NCBI GenBank assembly: GCA_037623315.1
Contig: JBBJJH010000002.1
Span: forward strand, 1 to 64,000
Source: Halanaerobiaceae bacterium ANBcell28
GTDB taxonomy: Bacteria; Bacillota; Halanaerobiia; Halanaerobiales; DTU029
Direction of reading: 5' to 3'
DNA: 64,000 nucleotides
Positions 52,309 to 61,608 of this stretch are shown here, piece after piece (position 1 is the first letter of the stretch; every line of letters begins with the position of its first letter). Made by a program: the position numbers and the translations under genes. The notes below the pieces were generated by a model, which saw only the letters and a list, made by a program, of their open reading frames with translations, had not been told where the DNA came from and made no database searches.

Positions 52309-53622
52309 GTGGGAAATAACGATAAGGAAAGAAGTCAAAATCAAAATTCAGAAGGAAGCCATAATGAAGATAAAGTATTGATCAAGGGACTTGCAAAAGT
52401 AATAGCTGTTATCTTTATTTTTGTATTGTGTATTATAGGGGCAGTAAATTGGATTCCAGGATTTAGGGATTATGTTTCTAGTTTCTTAAACTTAGAAGCT
52501 CGAGAGGAATGGTATACAATAGATAGAGGTATTAAATACGCAAGAAAACATGGATACAGAAATATTACAGGATTAGTAGTAGAAAGAGAAGGCTATCAAA
52601 TAGTTATCGAAGATATATTATTTGATGAAGAAAGAATAGTGGTTTTTATTCTTGCGCAGGGTGATAGTATAGAAGAAATATTAGAAGGAATAGATAATAA
52701 TGATAGCATATTTACCAGTCTAGGTATTCAAGTAAATTTTTCAAATTTTGAGGTTACTGCTAGTTCATATTTACCTCAAATGTGTGAGAAGGTGATAAGA
52801 ACTAAAGTACAGAAAAGTTTTAAAGAAGATGAAATAAAAATGTTTTTAGAAGAAAATCCTCAGTTTCTACACCTGGGAATCAAAATATCTGGAAATACTA
52901 CAGTGGGCGAACGAAAGCTTGTAGATAAATTTGAAATTAAAGTACCTTTTGCTGAAGATTTACTTTATTTATCAGATAGATATTATATTGATAAGAATGT
53001 AGATCTGGGTAAAACAAATATAATTTTTGATAGCTTAAGTATTAGTCCAACTATGATAAGGCTTGATATAAGCATAGATAGGGATGAGTATTTTTTTACT
53101 GGATTTAAAGACCTTTATTTAAAGGATAGTAACGGAAATATATATATCCGCGAAGGAATTTCAGGTTCAAAGACAAATACTGAAATAAGCTATTTTTTTC
53201 TTCCATCTACATATTTTGAAAAATATCCAGAAGCTTTTTATTTAGGATTTGAGGGAGTATATATTGGGAGTAACGAGTATAGCTTTGTTATAGGTGACAA
53301 GAATGCAGAAGAAATAGAATATATGGGTGGCGTAATTACTATTGATGAAGTAAAATTTGATGATTTTAGAATAAACTCTGAAATAAAAATGACTAGTCCT
53401 ATTTATATATGGCCAGGTCGTCTAGAAATAGAAGAAGGAAAAGGTATGGGACGTTCCTTTTATGTAGACAGCCCTTTATATTCTGAAGAAGTAAGAGAAG
53501 AGACTATAGTAAGTACACATAGGTTTCAGTTAGTTGACTATCGACATCAATATGAAGTAAAATTAATAGATTGGGGATACCTACATAACATAGACAAGGA
53601 GATAGAAATAAAGATAGATTAA
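52309..53622 (+). CDS. DUF4179-type membrane protein, anti-sigma paralogue
   Basis: 437 residues: a short charged N-terminus (about 25), one membrane helix (about 28-50), then a long extracytoplasmic part. NWIPGFRDYVSSFLNL, GIKYARKHGYRNITGLVVER and ISPTMIRLDIS line up clearly with the protein at 54237-55625. It lacks the longer cytoplasmic sigma-binding region of that relative. GTG start with GGGGAGG upstream. It probably arose by duplication and may sense the same signal without holding a sigma factor. Confidence 0.8.
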   Translation: MGNNDKERSQNQNSEGSHNEDKVLIKGLAKVIAVIFIFVLCIIGAVNWIPGFRDYVSSFLNLEAREEWYTIDRGIKYARKHGYRNITGLVVEREGYQIVIEDILFDEERIVVFILAQGDSIEEILEGIDNNDSIFTSLGIQVNFSNFEVTASSYLPQMCEKVIRTKVQKSFKEDEIKMFLEENPQFLHLGIKISGNTTVGERKLVDKFEIKVPFAEDLLYLSDRYYIDKNVDLGKTNIIFDSLSISPTMIRLDISIDRDEYFFTGFKDLYLKDSNGNIYIREGISGSKTNTEISYFFLPSTYFEKYPEAFYLGFEGVYIGSNEYSFVIGDKNAEEIEYMGGVITIDEVKFDDFRINSEIKMTSPIYIWPGRLEIEEGKGMGRSFYVDSPLYSEEVREETIVSTHRFQLVDYRHQYEVKLIDWGYLHNIDKEIEIKID

Positions 53623-53714
53623 AGAAACTCTGGGTTAAAAATATATAAGAAATTTAAAAAATATAAAACTATTTTTACTTCTCTGCATCTAATACATGAA
53701 AGGAGGCCGAGATA

Positions 53715-54233
53715 ATGGAAGAATTAATAAAAAAAGCACAACATGGAGATAAAGAGAGTTTTTCAAAAGCAGTCTTAATGATAAAAGAGGAATGCTATAA
53801 AATTGCTTATTGTTACTTACATAATTCAGAAGATAGTATGGATGCTATTTGTGATGCTGTAGAAAAGGCCTTAATAAATATAAAAAAATTAAAAGAACCC
53901 AAATATTTTAAGACCTGGTTTACTCGTATTGTTATTAATGAATGCAAAATGCAACTTAGAAAAAGAAGAAAGGTAATACAGATGGCAGATGAGCTATATA
54001 CGCCAGAAATAAAAAAAATGGAAAGCAAGAGAAGAGATGGGACTATAGATTTAGAAACAGCTTTGAAAGAATTAAAACCTAAGATACGCCTGCTTATATA
54101 TTTGAAATATTATTTGGGTTATACATTAGAAGATATAGCTGAGACTATGGAGTTACCCGTTGGCACTGTAAAAACAAAAATATATAGTAATTTAAAGGTG
54201 TTAAGAAGACAATTGGAAGTAAAGGGGGGCTGA
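53715..54233 (+). CDS. ECF RNA polymerase sigma factor
   Basis: 172 residues with region 2 (about 10-80, ending KTWFTRIVINECKMQLRKRR) and region 4 (about 110-165, LEDIAETMELPVGTVKTKIY), as in extracytoplasmic-function sigma factors. GGAGGCC precedes the ATG. The anti-sigma gene starts 3 bases after its stop, so the two are co-translated, a standard arrangement for a membrane-controlled sigma factor. Confidence 0.92.
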   Translation: MEELIKKAQHGDKESFSKAVLMIKEECYKIAYCYLHNSEDSMDAICDAVEKALINIKKLKEPKYFKTWFTRIVINECKMQLRKRRKVIQMADELYTPEIKKMESKRRDGTIDLETALKELKPKIRLLIYLKYYLGYTLEDIAETMELPVGTVKTKIYSNLKVLRRQLEVKGG

Positions 54234-54236
54234 AAA

Positions 54237-55625
54237 ATGAAAAATAATGACAGAGAAAAACTGGATAATTTCATAGAGAGTTTGGATAAAAACGATATAG
54301 AAGTACCAGAAGTTCTGGAAGATAGAATAGTAAAACGTATTGAAGGAACTTATCCTAAAAAATACAAAAAGATATTTCACTTTAGGTCTATAAAAATAGT
54401 TGCAGCGATAATGGTATTTTTATTGATATTTGTTGGATCTGTAAAATGGATTCCTGGCTTTGCAGCACATGCTTCTAAAGTACCAGTAATTAAATATGCT
54501 GTTGAGTGGATAAGTGGGGATAGTGGTATTGAATACGCTAGAGAGCATGAATATGGGAAGATAGAAGGTTTAGCAATAGAAAAGGATGGTTTTATATTAC
54601 TGATAGATGATGTTTTTATTGATGAAGAACGTCTTGAGTTAACAGCAATAGTAACGGGTGATGAGATGAATAAGTTATTGAAAAAATATAGGGAAGAGTC
54701 AAGGCCTTATAGTCATCCTCAGCTAGTTGTTTCTTTTTGGGGTTTTATGGAATCGGGAGCTACGCATAGTTATCATAATGATAAAAATTCTTTACGATTA
54801 AGGGCCCAGAGAGATTTTCAAGAAGGAGAATTAAAGTCATTCTTAGAGGAGAATGCAGGAAAAATTAATCTATCTGCTCAAATATATGATCACCTTGATG
54901 AGAAAGAAAAAATTCTTCTTCTAAGCTTTGATGATTTAACAATTCCTTTTGATAAGCAAGAAGTCAAATTATCAAGAGATTATACTATAGATAATGAAAT
55001 TGAAGTAGATAAGGCAAATATTAGTTTTAATAATCTAAGCGTAAGTCCTACAAGATTAAGGCTTGATATAAGTTTTGATCTAGAAGAGGGATATTCTTTT
55101 AGAGCTTTTGAAAATTTTTATCTTAAAGACGATCAGGGGAATATCTATAAAGAAGACGGTATCACAATTACTTACTTATATCCTGATAAGCGTAGTATTA
55201 ATATAGCCCCATCTTTTTACTTTGATCAATATCCAGAAAAATTATATGCCTGTTTTGACGGAGTCTGGATTGGAAATGATAAAGAAAATACTTTTTTTAT
55301 TAGTAAAGGAGAAAAGTATCCCAAAGAAATAAAATATATGGGAGAAAAAATAGTAATAGAGGATGTGAATTATACTTATGGAGAGATTGGAGATAAAGGA
55401 ATAGAGTTAAGCTTATATCATAGTCCATACTTAAAAATTGATGGATTAAATGTAGACGGGATGTATGCTAAAAAAAGTTCTTGGTCCAGCGATGATCCTT
55501 ATAGGCGTATATATAATTTTTCATTAAGGGAAAGAAAAACAGAATATCTTATGCAATTAGATTACTCTGCCTATCTTTTTCAAGAACGAAAGGAAATAGA
55601 GTTAAGCATAGATTTAGATCATTAA
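54237..55625 (+). CDS. DUF4179 anti-sigma factor
   Basis: 462 residues: a cytoplasmic N-terminus of about 55 residues (REKLDNFIESLDKNDIEVPE), one membrane helix (about 56-76), and a long outside domain that includes the DUF4179 region. It is the partner of the upstream ECF sigma factor. Its outer domain is closely related to the gene at 52309. Release on an envelope signal is expected; the signal is unknown. Confidence 0.85.
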   Translation: MKNNDREKLDNFIESLDKNDIEVPEVLEDRIVKRIEGTYPKKYKKIFHFRSIKIVAAIMVFLLIFVGSVKWIPGFAAHASKVPVIKYAVEWISGDSGIEYAREHEYGKIEGLAIEKDGFILLIDDVFIDEERLELTAIVTGDEMNKLLKKYREESRPYSHPQLVVSFWGFMESGATHSYHNDKNSLRLRAQRDFQEGELKSFLEENAGKINLSAQIYDHLDEKEKILLLSFDDLTIPFDKQEVKLSRDYTIDNEIEVDKANISFNNLSVSPTRLRLDISFDLEEGYSFRAFENFYLKDDQGNIYKEDGITITYLYPDKRSINIAPSFYFDQYPEKLYACFDGVWIGNDKENTFFISKGEKYPKEIKYMGEKIVIEDVNYTYGEIGDKGIELSLYHSPYLKIDGLNVDGMYAKKSSWSSDDPYRRIYNFSLRERKTEYLMQLDYSAYLFQERKEIELSIDLDH

Positions 55626-55677
55626 GTCATTGTATTTGAAATATTTTATCATTAAATTAATTTAAATTTAATATTTA

Positions 55678-55715
55678 AAGCTTATACCGCTATTAGTTGA
55701 TGTATAAGCTTTTTT
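55678..55715 (+). terminator. Rho-independent terminator of the sigma operon
   Basis: AAGCTTATAC (55678-55687) pairs perfectly with GTATAAGCTT (55702-55711), then T residues. Confidence 0.85.
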
Positions 55716-55933
55716 CTATTTGCAGCAGGAATAAACAAATAATTATTATCTAGGAGAAAAAAATGATCAGATATGATGAAATCATTTACGATAGATGGTA
55801 TAATGTAAGTTAGATGTGTAAAAAATAGAAAAAGAGGCTAATAATATTTCATTAATTTTGGAATATATTATTGAATGATGTATTATATTTATGATAAAAT
55901 AATATTTTAATAATTAACGAAAGGAGAATTATT
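55716..55933 (+). other. Leader region with a tiny frame before the AI-2E gene
   Basis: An ATG at 55763, well spaced after TAGGAG (55751-55756), opens a 16-codon frame (MIRYDEIIYDRWYNVS) ending at 55813. TATAAT at 55797-55802 lies inside this frame and may instead be the -10 box of the AI-2E gene. No terminator lies between it and 55934. Nothing else stands out. Confidence 0.35.
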
Positions 55934-57001
55934 ATGCTATTATTAAAAAAATATCGCAATCTTATATTTGACATAGTTCTGGCTTGTATTGTATTATTTA
56001 TAGCTTATATGTTTAGAGATAATATTATGTCTGTTATCAGGCCTTTTCTATATGCATTTGTGCTAGCATATTTTTTTAGTCCCTTGGTTAATTTTATTGA
56101 AAGAAGAGGCGTTCATAGGCTTCTATCTGTAGCTATTGTCTTTTTCTTTATGTTTATAATTGTTTATACTATTTTTAGAGCATTTATACCAACATTGGCT
56201 AGAGAGATTACTAATTTTGTTAAGGAAATACCTGGCATTGTCGTTTATGTAGAAGAGATAATAAGAGACCTTAGGACCGGAGAACTATCAGTTATTCCAG
56301 AATCTATATATAGATATTTAGATATAGATAATGAGCTTAATAGAATTGCTACTGTTATTAGGAGCTCTTTTGATCAGTTTGCAAATATTTTACTGGCATC
56401 AACAGGAACATTTCTCGATATTTTTCTAACTGTAATTATTTCGTTTTATTATTTAAAAGATAAAAATAAACTGCTTAATTATTATTTAAGTTTATTTACT
56501 GAAGAAAGAAAAGAGAAAGTAATGGATATCATAGGAGAAGTTGATAAAGTCATTGGTGGATATATTAGAGGACAAGTTATGGTGGCTACTTTTGTAGGAA
56601 CACTGACTGGTGTCGGTTCTGCCGTAATTGGTGTACCTTATTCTCTAACGATAGGATTAGTAGCGGGACTGACAAACATGATACCATATTTTGGTCCATG
56701 GATTGGTGGTATTTTACCAGTTGTTATTGCTTTAATGAATGAACCTATAACTGCTTTATGGGTTTTGATCTGGATTGTTATAGTTCAGCAAATAGAATCA
56801 AGTTTTGTTTCTCCCCAGGTTATGTCCCATAGTGTTGGACTGCATCCACTAACAGTTATATTTTCTGTTATGTTCTTTGGAAGTGTTTTAGGGGTACCAG
56901 GATTAATTATAGGGGTGCCTGTAGCAGGTATAATAAAGGTATTTCGCAAATATCTTATTGAATATCGAGAAGCCTTTAGGAAGTTGGGGGAGGAAGGATA
57001 A
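55934..57001 (+). CDS. AI-2E family membrane exporter
   Basis: A 355-residue polytopic protein with the family hallmarks: an N-terminal pair of segments, a large middle loop with FVKEIPGIVVYVEEIIRDL, and the conserved GYIRGQVMVATFVGTLTGVG and TNMIPYFGPWIGGILPVVIA stretches. Members export autoinducer-2, act as Na+/H+ antiporters or have unknown transport roles, so the substrate is open. GAAAGGAGA precedes the ATG. The next gene starts 1 base after its stop. Confidence 0.9.
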   Translation: MLLLKKYRNLIFDIVLACIVLFIAYMFRDNIMSVIRPFLYAFVLAYFFSPLVNFIERRGVHRLLSVAIVFFFMFIIVYTIFRAFIPTLAREITNFVKEIPGIVVYVEEIIRDLRTGELSVIPESIYRYLDIDNELNRIATVIRSSFDQFANILLASTGTFLDIFLTVIISFYYLKDKNKLLNYYLSLFTEERKEKVMDIIGEVDKVIGGYIRGQVMVATFVGTLTGVGSAVIGVPYSLTIGLVAGLTNMIPYFGPWIGGILPVVIALMNEPITALWVLIWIVIVQQIESSFVSPQVMSHSVGLHPLTVIFSVMFFGSVLGVPGLIIGVPVAGIIKVFRKYLIEYREAFRKLGEEG

Positions 57002-57002
57002 A

Positions 57003-57914
57003 ATGAAGGTTTTTTTAACAGGAGGAACTGGTTTTATAGGTTCATATGTTGTAAATGAATTGATAAATCAGGGACATGAAATAACTATACTGGCTAGAAA
57101 TCCTAAAAAGGTTAGTGGATTTATCAATCATAATGCAATTCAATTAGTAAAGGGAACTCTTTATGATAATGATATAATTAAGAAGGCTTTAAAGGATAAA
57201 GATGCCTGTATTCATATAGCACTGGGATGGGGTGATACCGCCATTAATATGTTGGAAAAAGATACGAAAGTTTCAGTATATCTTATGGAAACAGCTGCTG
57301 AATTGGGTGTTAAGAAAATGATTTATACTTCTTCAACTGCTGCTGTTGGAGATTTAAGAGTAGATATGGATGAAAGTATTAGCCCTAGACCTATTGATTT
57401 TTATGGTGCTACTAAGGCAGCGACAGAAGCCTATCTTCTGTCTATTGCCAGGGCATATGATATCCAGGCTAATATAATAAGGCCAGGATATACTTTTGGG
57501 AATCCCGTAGTTGAGGGTTCATATATGCAGCCAGACACTCGTTTCTGGGATATTGTAAATCTGGCTAAAAACAATAAAGATATAAAGCTTGTGAAAAATG
57601 ATGGTACCCAATTTATTTGGGCTGGTGACCTTGCAAAAGTGTATTCAGCTGTACTTAATTCAGAATATAATAGAGAGATTTTTTTTGGTTTATCTAATGA
57701 ATTTGTCACATGGGAAGAAATAGCTCAACTAGCATTAGATTATACTAATTCTAGCAGTCAAATAATATTAGAAGATAAAGCTTGGGGATGGGCTACATAT
57801 AGGTTTGATTTAGACAAACTAGATAAGGAATTTGGTTTTAATTTTACTTGTCTTGACCATATTAAGTCACATCTAGCATATCTTGCCGAACTTAAGGGGG
57901 AGTATAATGCTTAA
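57003..57914 (+). CDS. NAD(P)-dependent epimerase/dehydratase
   Basis: 303 residues of the extended short-chain dehydrogenase family. The nucleotide loop TGGTGFIG lies at residues 6-13, the active Tyr is in DFYGATKAATEAY (Y-x-x-x-K with Lys three residues on), and the Ser is in YTSSTAAVG. The substrate is a sugar nucleotide or another carbonyl compound. ATG 57003 is chosen because GGGGGAGGAAGG lies just before. The small membrane protein gene overlaps its end by 8 bases. Confidence 0.88.
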   Translation: MKVFLTGGTGFIGSYVVNELINQGHEITILARNPKKVSGFINHNAIQLVKGTLYDNDIIKKALKDKDACIHIALGWGDTAINMLEKDTKVSVYLMETAAELGVKKMIYTSSTAAVGDLRVDMDESISPRPIDFYGATKAATEAYLLSIARAYDIQANIIRPGYTFGNPVVEGSYMQPDTRFWDIVNLAKNNKDIKLVKNDGTQFIWAGDLAKVYSAVLNSEYNREIFFGLSNEFVTWEEIAQLALDYTNSSSQIILEDKAWGWATYRFDLDKLDKEFGFNFTCLDHIKSHLAYLAELKGEYNA

Positions 57915-58200
57915 TATTTTTTTAGCAGTTTTTTTTGCGATAATTGCTATTGCTGGATTAGTCTTTGCTGTTGAAACTGGTGTTTTTATTGGCTTAGCCC
58001 TGTTTCCTTTGCAAATTATTCAGGCAACAAGGAATAAAAAGCTAAGTATGTTTATAATTGTTATTGCTTTTATACCTGGCGTAGTCTTTTTATACTTAAG
58101 CAAGGAATGGCTTTTATTATTCTTTTTTCTAGTCTTACAGTCTTATAATTATTGGGCTAGTATTAATATAAAACCTAAAGAAATTAAAAGTGATAAATAA
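57907..58200 (+). CDS. Small three-segment membrane protein
   Basis: 97 residues, mostly hydrophobic, with about three segments and a basic tail. It overlaps the epimerase gene and has GGGGG just before the ATG at 57907. No family recognised; the coupling suggests a link to the epimerase. Confidence 0.7.
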   Translation: MLNIFLAVFFAIIAIAGLVFAVETGVFIGLALFPLQIIQATRNKKLSMFIIVIAFIPGVVFLYLSKEWLLLFFFLVLQSYNYWASINIKPKEIKSDK

Positions 58201-58338
58201 ATAAACTTGACAAATAAAAAAAAAATAGGTTAAAATATAAGATAGATAAAAAATGAATAATATGTTTTGGATATAAGCATTGCAGATATACTAAGATATA
58301 AATGTAAATAATTAAAATTTATAAGGAGATGATTGCAC

Positions 58339-58623
58339 ATGCCAACATATTTATATGAGTGTGAAAACTGTGGAAGATTTGAAGAGTTTCAAAAAATAAC
58401 TGAAGATTCATTGGAAACATGTCCAAAGTGTAATGCTTCTGTTAAAAGAATAATTGGAGCACCTGGAATAATTTTTAAGGGTTCTGGTTTTTATTCAACT
58501 GATGCTAAATCAAGTAGTAACACAATTAATGCTAAAGATACTAAAAATAAAAGTAATGACGATGTAAAAGCAAAGAGTGAGGTAAAAAAAGATAAAAAAG
58601 ATAATAAAGAGAAGGCTTCTTGA
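58339..58623 (+). CDS. FmdB-family zinc ribbon protein
   Basis: 94 residues. An N-terminal FmdB-type zinc ribbon is present, MPTYLYECENCGRFEEFQKI, with a second CxxC in CPKCNASVKRIIGAPG. The tail is a lysine-rich low-complexity stretch, likely disordered. The function of the family is not settled; regulatory or RNA-related roles have been suggested. AAGGAGATG precedes. The next gene overlaps its stop by one base. Confidence 0.88.
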   Translation: MPTYLYECENCGRFEEFQKITEDSLETCPKCNASVKRIIGAPGIIFKGSGFYSTDAKSSSNTINAKDTKNKSNDDVKAKSEVKKDKKDNKEKAS

Positions 58624-59099
58624 TGATTCTGATTAGTGCCTGTCTTCTTGGAAGTAATTGTCGTTATAATGGTAGTAATTGCTTTAATACTCAGCTTAAT
58701 GATTTAGTAAAAAATTATGAAGTAAAAACAATATGTCCTGAGGTTGCTGGAAATCTAACTACTCCACGAAGTCCTGCAGAAATAAAGGGAGGCAACGGAA
58801 AGAGTGTTTTAAATGGAAAAGCAATTGTCGTTACTAAAGATGGTGTTGACTTAACAAAACATTTTCTTTGTGGAGCAAGGAAGGTTTTGCAAGGTGTTGA
58901 AACTAAAGATATTGACTTTGCTATATTGAAAGAAAGAAGTCCTTCATGTGGAGTAAATGAGATTTATAATGGAGACTTTGATGGAACTGTAGAAAAAGGT
59001 CCAGGTGTAAGTACAGCTTATCTAATGAGTAGAAGTGTTAAAGTTTATTCCGAAAAAGAAATTGCTAAGATACGTGAAAACTTAAATAATTTAAAGTAG
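58623..59099 (+). CDS. DUF523 protein
   Basis: 158 residues with the DUF523 hallmarks: ISACLLGSNCRYNGSN at the start, CPEVAGNLTTPRSPAEI in the middle and LKERSPSCGVNEIYNGDFDG near the end, with several conserved cysteines. Function unknown in the family. The ATG overlaps the FmdB stop codon, so the two are co-translated. Confidence 0.88.
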   Translation: MILISACLLGSNCRYNGSNCFNTQLNDLVKNYEVKTICPEVAGNLTTPRSPAEIKGGNGKSVLNGKAIVVTKDGVDLTKHFLCGARKVLQGVETKDIDFAILKERSPSCGVNEIYNGDFDGTVEKGPGVSTAYLMSRSVKVYSEKEIAKIRENLNNLK

Positions 59100-59134
59100 G
59101 ATCCCATAAGAATGAAAGGGATTCTATTTTTTTT
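59099..59134 (+). terminator. Rho-independent terminator
   Basis: GGATCCC (59099-59105) pairs with GGGATTC (59118-59124), one wobble pair, and eight T follow (59127-59134). Confidence 0.75.
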
Positions 59135-59281
59135 GAAACATAAAATTTAAATATAAAAATATAGCATTTTGTTTTTCCTTATTTAACCACATAATTTAAG
59201 TAAAAAAAAGAATAATATACAATGACTTTGAGGTAGAATATTTAATAGAATATAGATATCAAGAAAGGAGTAAATTTAAAA

Positions 59282-59995
59282 ATGCGAAAAAAATCATTGT
59301 ATTTATTCTTATCAATTCTACTTTTGTTTATAATTGTTGGAACATTGTTTTATTTGCCTACAATAGAGGCAGCGCAGCCAACATTGTCTTGGGGCAGCAC
59401 TGGTGCAAGTGTTAGGACGTTGCAACGAAGGCTATCAAATTGGGGTTACTATGATGGGTCAATTGATGGAGTATTTGGAAGACTTACATACCAAGCAGTA
59501 ACTGATTTTCAGCGGAGGAATCGTCTTACAGTTGATGGTATAGTAGGAAGACAAACATGGGCTGCTCTTGGGTATGAGTGGGCTGGAAATGCTACTCAAG
59601 CTGCACAACCTGCTCAAGGTGGTGGAACAAGAGGTGTTAGCCGTGATAGTGATGTGGAAATGCTAGCAAGAATAATACATGCTGAAGCTAGAGGAGAACC
59701 TTTTGAAGGAATGGTGGCAGTTGGTGCAGTAGTTTTAAATAGAATTGAAAGTCCTTCATTTCCAAATTCTTTAAGTGGAGTAATATATCAACCATTAGCT
59801 TTTGAATCAGTTGCTGATAGACAGTTTTATTTACCGCCAAACGAAGAAAGTCTTAGAGCTGCTAGATCAGCTATAAATGGATGGGATCCAACACATGGTA
59901 CATTATTTTTCTGGAATCCAGCAAAGCCTGTTAGTCCCTGGATTTGGACTAGAACAATTACTCGTAGGATAGGTAATCACGTCTTTGGCTTGTAG
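59282..59995 (+). CDS. sleB: Spore cortex-lytic enzyme SleB
   Basis: 237 residues: a signal segment (about 7-28), a peptidoglycan-binding domain (about 34-92, GSTGASVRTLQRRLSNWGYY), then the SleB Hydrolase_2 domain (about 125-237) with the active Glu likely in ARIIHAEARGEP. It is a lytic transglycosylase that opens the spore cortex on germination. AAGGAG precedes the ATG. It lies directly before ypeB, whose product is needed to localise and hold SleB in many spore-formers. Confidence 0.93.
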   Translation: MRKKSLYLFLSILLLFIIVGTLFYLPTIEAAQPTLSWGSTGASVRTLQRRLSNWGYYDGSIDGVFGRLTYQAVTDFQRRNRLTVDGIVGRQTWAALGYEWAGNATQAAQPAQGGGTRGVSRDSDVEMLARIIHAEARGEPFEGMVAVGAVVLNRIESPSFPNSLSGVIYQPLAFESVADRQFYLPPNEESLRAARSAINGWDPTHGTLFFWNPAKPVSPWIWTRTITRRIGNHVFGL

Positions 59996-60074
59996 TATAA
60001 ACGAAATAAATATAAGAAATTAAGAGAAGAGAAAAATGACTAGTTTTTAATATAGTAACAGGGAGGTTTTTACG

Positions 60075-61460
60075 ATTAGAAGAAAAATATGGATTATACC
60101 AACAATAGTAGGACTGGTAGTAGCCGGTTTGCTAGGCTATTGGGGATATGGTCAGGCACAGGCAAGGGAAAGATTAGCTACACAGATGGCAAATAATTAT
60201 CAACGTTCTTTTTTTGAATTAGTTGAAAATGTAGAACAAGTACAGGTCTTATTGGGAAAGGCTTTGGCTTCAACTTCTGATGGGGAAAGAATTTTGCATT
60301 TAACAGACGTCTGGAATCATGCAAATACAGCCCAAACAGAATTAAATAGATTACCATTAGCAGCGCAAACTGTTTATGATACTTCTAAATTCTTGAGTCA
60401 AACAGGGGATTTTTCTCATGTGATAGCCAGAGGACTTGCCAATGGAGAAGAATTTTCTCAGGATGATAGAGATATCCTTAGGCAACTTAGGGAACATGCA
60501 ATACAAGTTACTGAGAGTCTTTATCAGGTAATGGAACAAGTTATGAGTGGTGAGATAAATTGGAATGAAATGGTTAGGGAAACAAGAGATGCTCTTAAAG
60601 AAGAAGAAAGACCAGAGAATCCTGAAGAAAGAACAGAGGCTTTTGATATGGATGGTAGCTTTAATGATATACGTGATGAAATGGGTAAAGTTCCTGTCTT
60701 GATATATGATGGTCCATTCTCAGATCATATTTCAAATAGAGAGCCTCTTGGTTTAACTGGAGATGAAATTACTAAAGATGATGCTAGGGAAAGAGTTCTA
60801 GACTACATTGATGTAGATGGAAATGCAGATATTGATATATCTGATGGTTCTCCTGTTGAAGGAAGAATTCCTGCATATAACTTTCAGGTGCAGACAGGTA
60901 ATGGGGTTTATTCTGTTGATATTTCAGAAACAGGTGGTCATTTAGTAAGTTTACTAAATAATCGTGGTGTAGAACGTGATGGTGTAGACATGAATGAGGC
61001 TGTTGAATTAGCAAGAGATTATTTAGCAAAAATAGGATACCCAAACATGGAGCCCACTTATTCTGAAATTCAGCAAAATGTATTCTATGTTTCCTTTGCT
61101 TATGAAACAGATGATGTAATATTTTATCCAGATTTGATAAATGTACAGGTTGCTATGGATAATGGGCAGATAATTGCTGTTGAAGCGTCTAGGTTTTTAA
61201 TGGGCCATCATGATAGAGAAGCTGAAGAAGCTGAAATTACAGAAGAAGAAGCTGAAGAGATAGCCAATGAAACATTAGATAATATAGATAATATAAGGTT
61301 AGCTGTAATACCAAAACCAAGTACTAGAGAAGTATTTACTTATGAAGTAAGAGGAATGATAGGCGAAGAAGTATATTTAATATATATAAATGCTTTAGAT
61401 GGAAATGAAGAACAAATTTTAAGAGTTATAATGGGAGAACAAGGAACATTTGCACTATAA
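60075..61460 (+). CDS. ypeB: Germination protein YpeB
   Basis: About 461 residues. The N-terminus is a membrane anchor (WIIPTIVGLVVAGLLGYWGY), followed by the YpeB helical region and C-terminal PepSY-like domains (about 255-455). It partners SleB in the spore. A frame beginning only at 60129 would cut through the anchor. A strong GGGAGG (60061-60066) lies 8 bases before an in-frame ATT at 60075, giving IRRKIWIIPTIVG, the expected start of this family. I therefore assign a rare ATT start, or a changed ATG. Confidence 0.85.
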   Translation: MRRKIWIIPTIVGLVVAGLLGYWGYGQAQARERLATQMANNYQRSFFELVENVEQVQVLLGKALASTSDGERILHLTDVWNHANTAQTELNRLPLAAQTVYDTSKFLSQTGDFSHVIARGLANGEEFSQDDRDILRQLREHAIQVTESLYQVMEQVMSGEINWNEMVRETRDALKEEERPENPEERTEAFDMDGSFNDIRDEMGKVPVLIYDGPFSDHISNREPLGLTGDEITKDDARERVLDYIDVDGNADIDISDGSPVEGRIPAYNFQVQTGNGVYSVDISETGGHLVSLLNNRGVERDGVDMNEAVELARDYLAKIGYPNMEPTYSEIQQNVFYVSFAYETDDVIFYPDLINVQVAMDNGQIIAVEASRFLMGHHDREAEEAEITEEEAEEIANETLDNIDNIRLAVIPKPSTREVFTYEVRGMIGEEVYLIYINALDGNEEQILRVIMGEQGTFAL

Positions 61461-61608
61461 ATACTCTCTTCTAAGTTTTTAATATTTACTTCAAGCTATA
61501 AGAACTGTATATTAAAATCGCAATAAAAACTTGATATTTTATCTTTAAACACTTTTTTCAAGGCTCTTTTTATGATATAATAAGACCAAAAAGTAAGTAG
61601 GGGAAAAT

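Noticed and set aside
60784-61044. Minus-strand His/Leu-rich frame inside ypeB
   Set aside because: Codon-shadow artefact of the ypeB reading frame.
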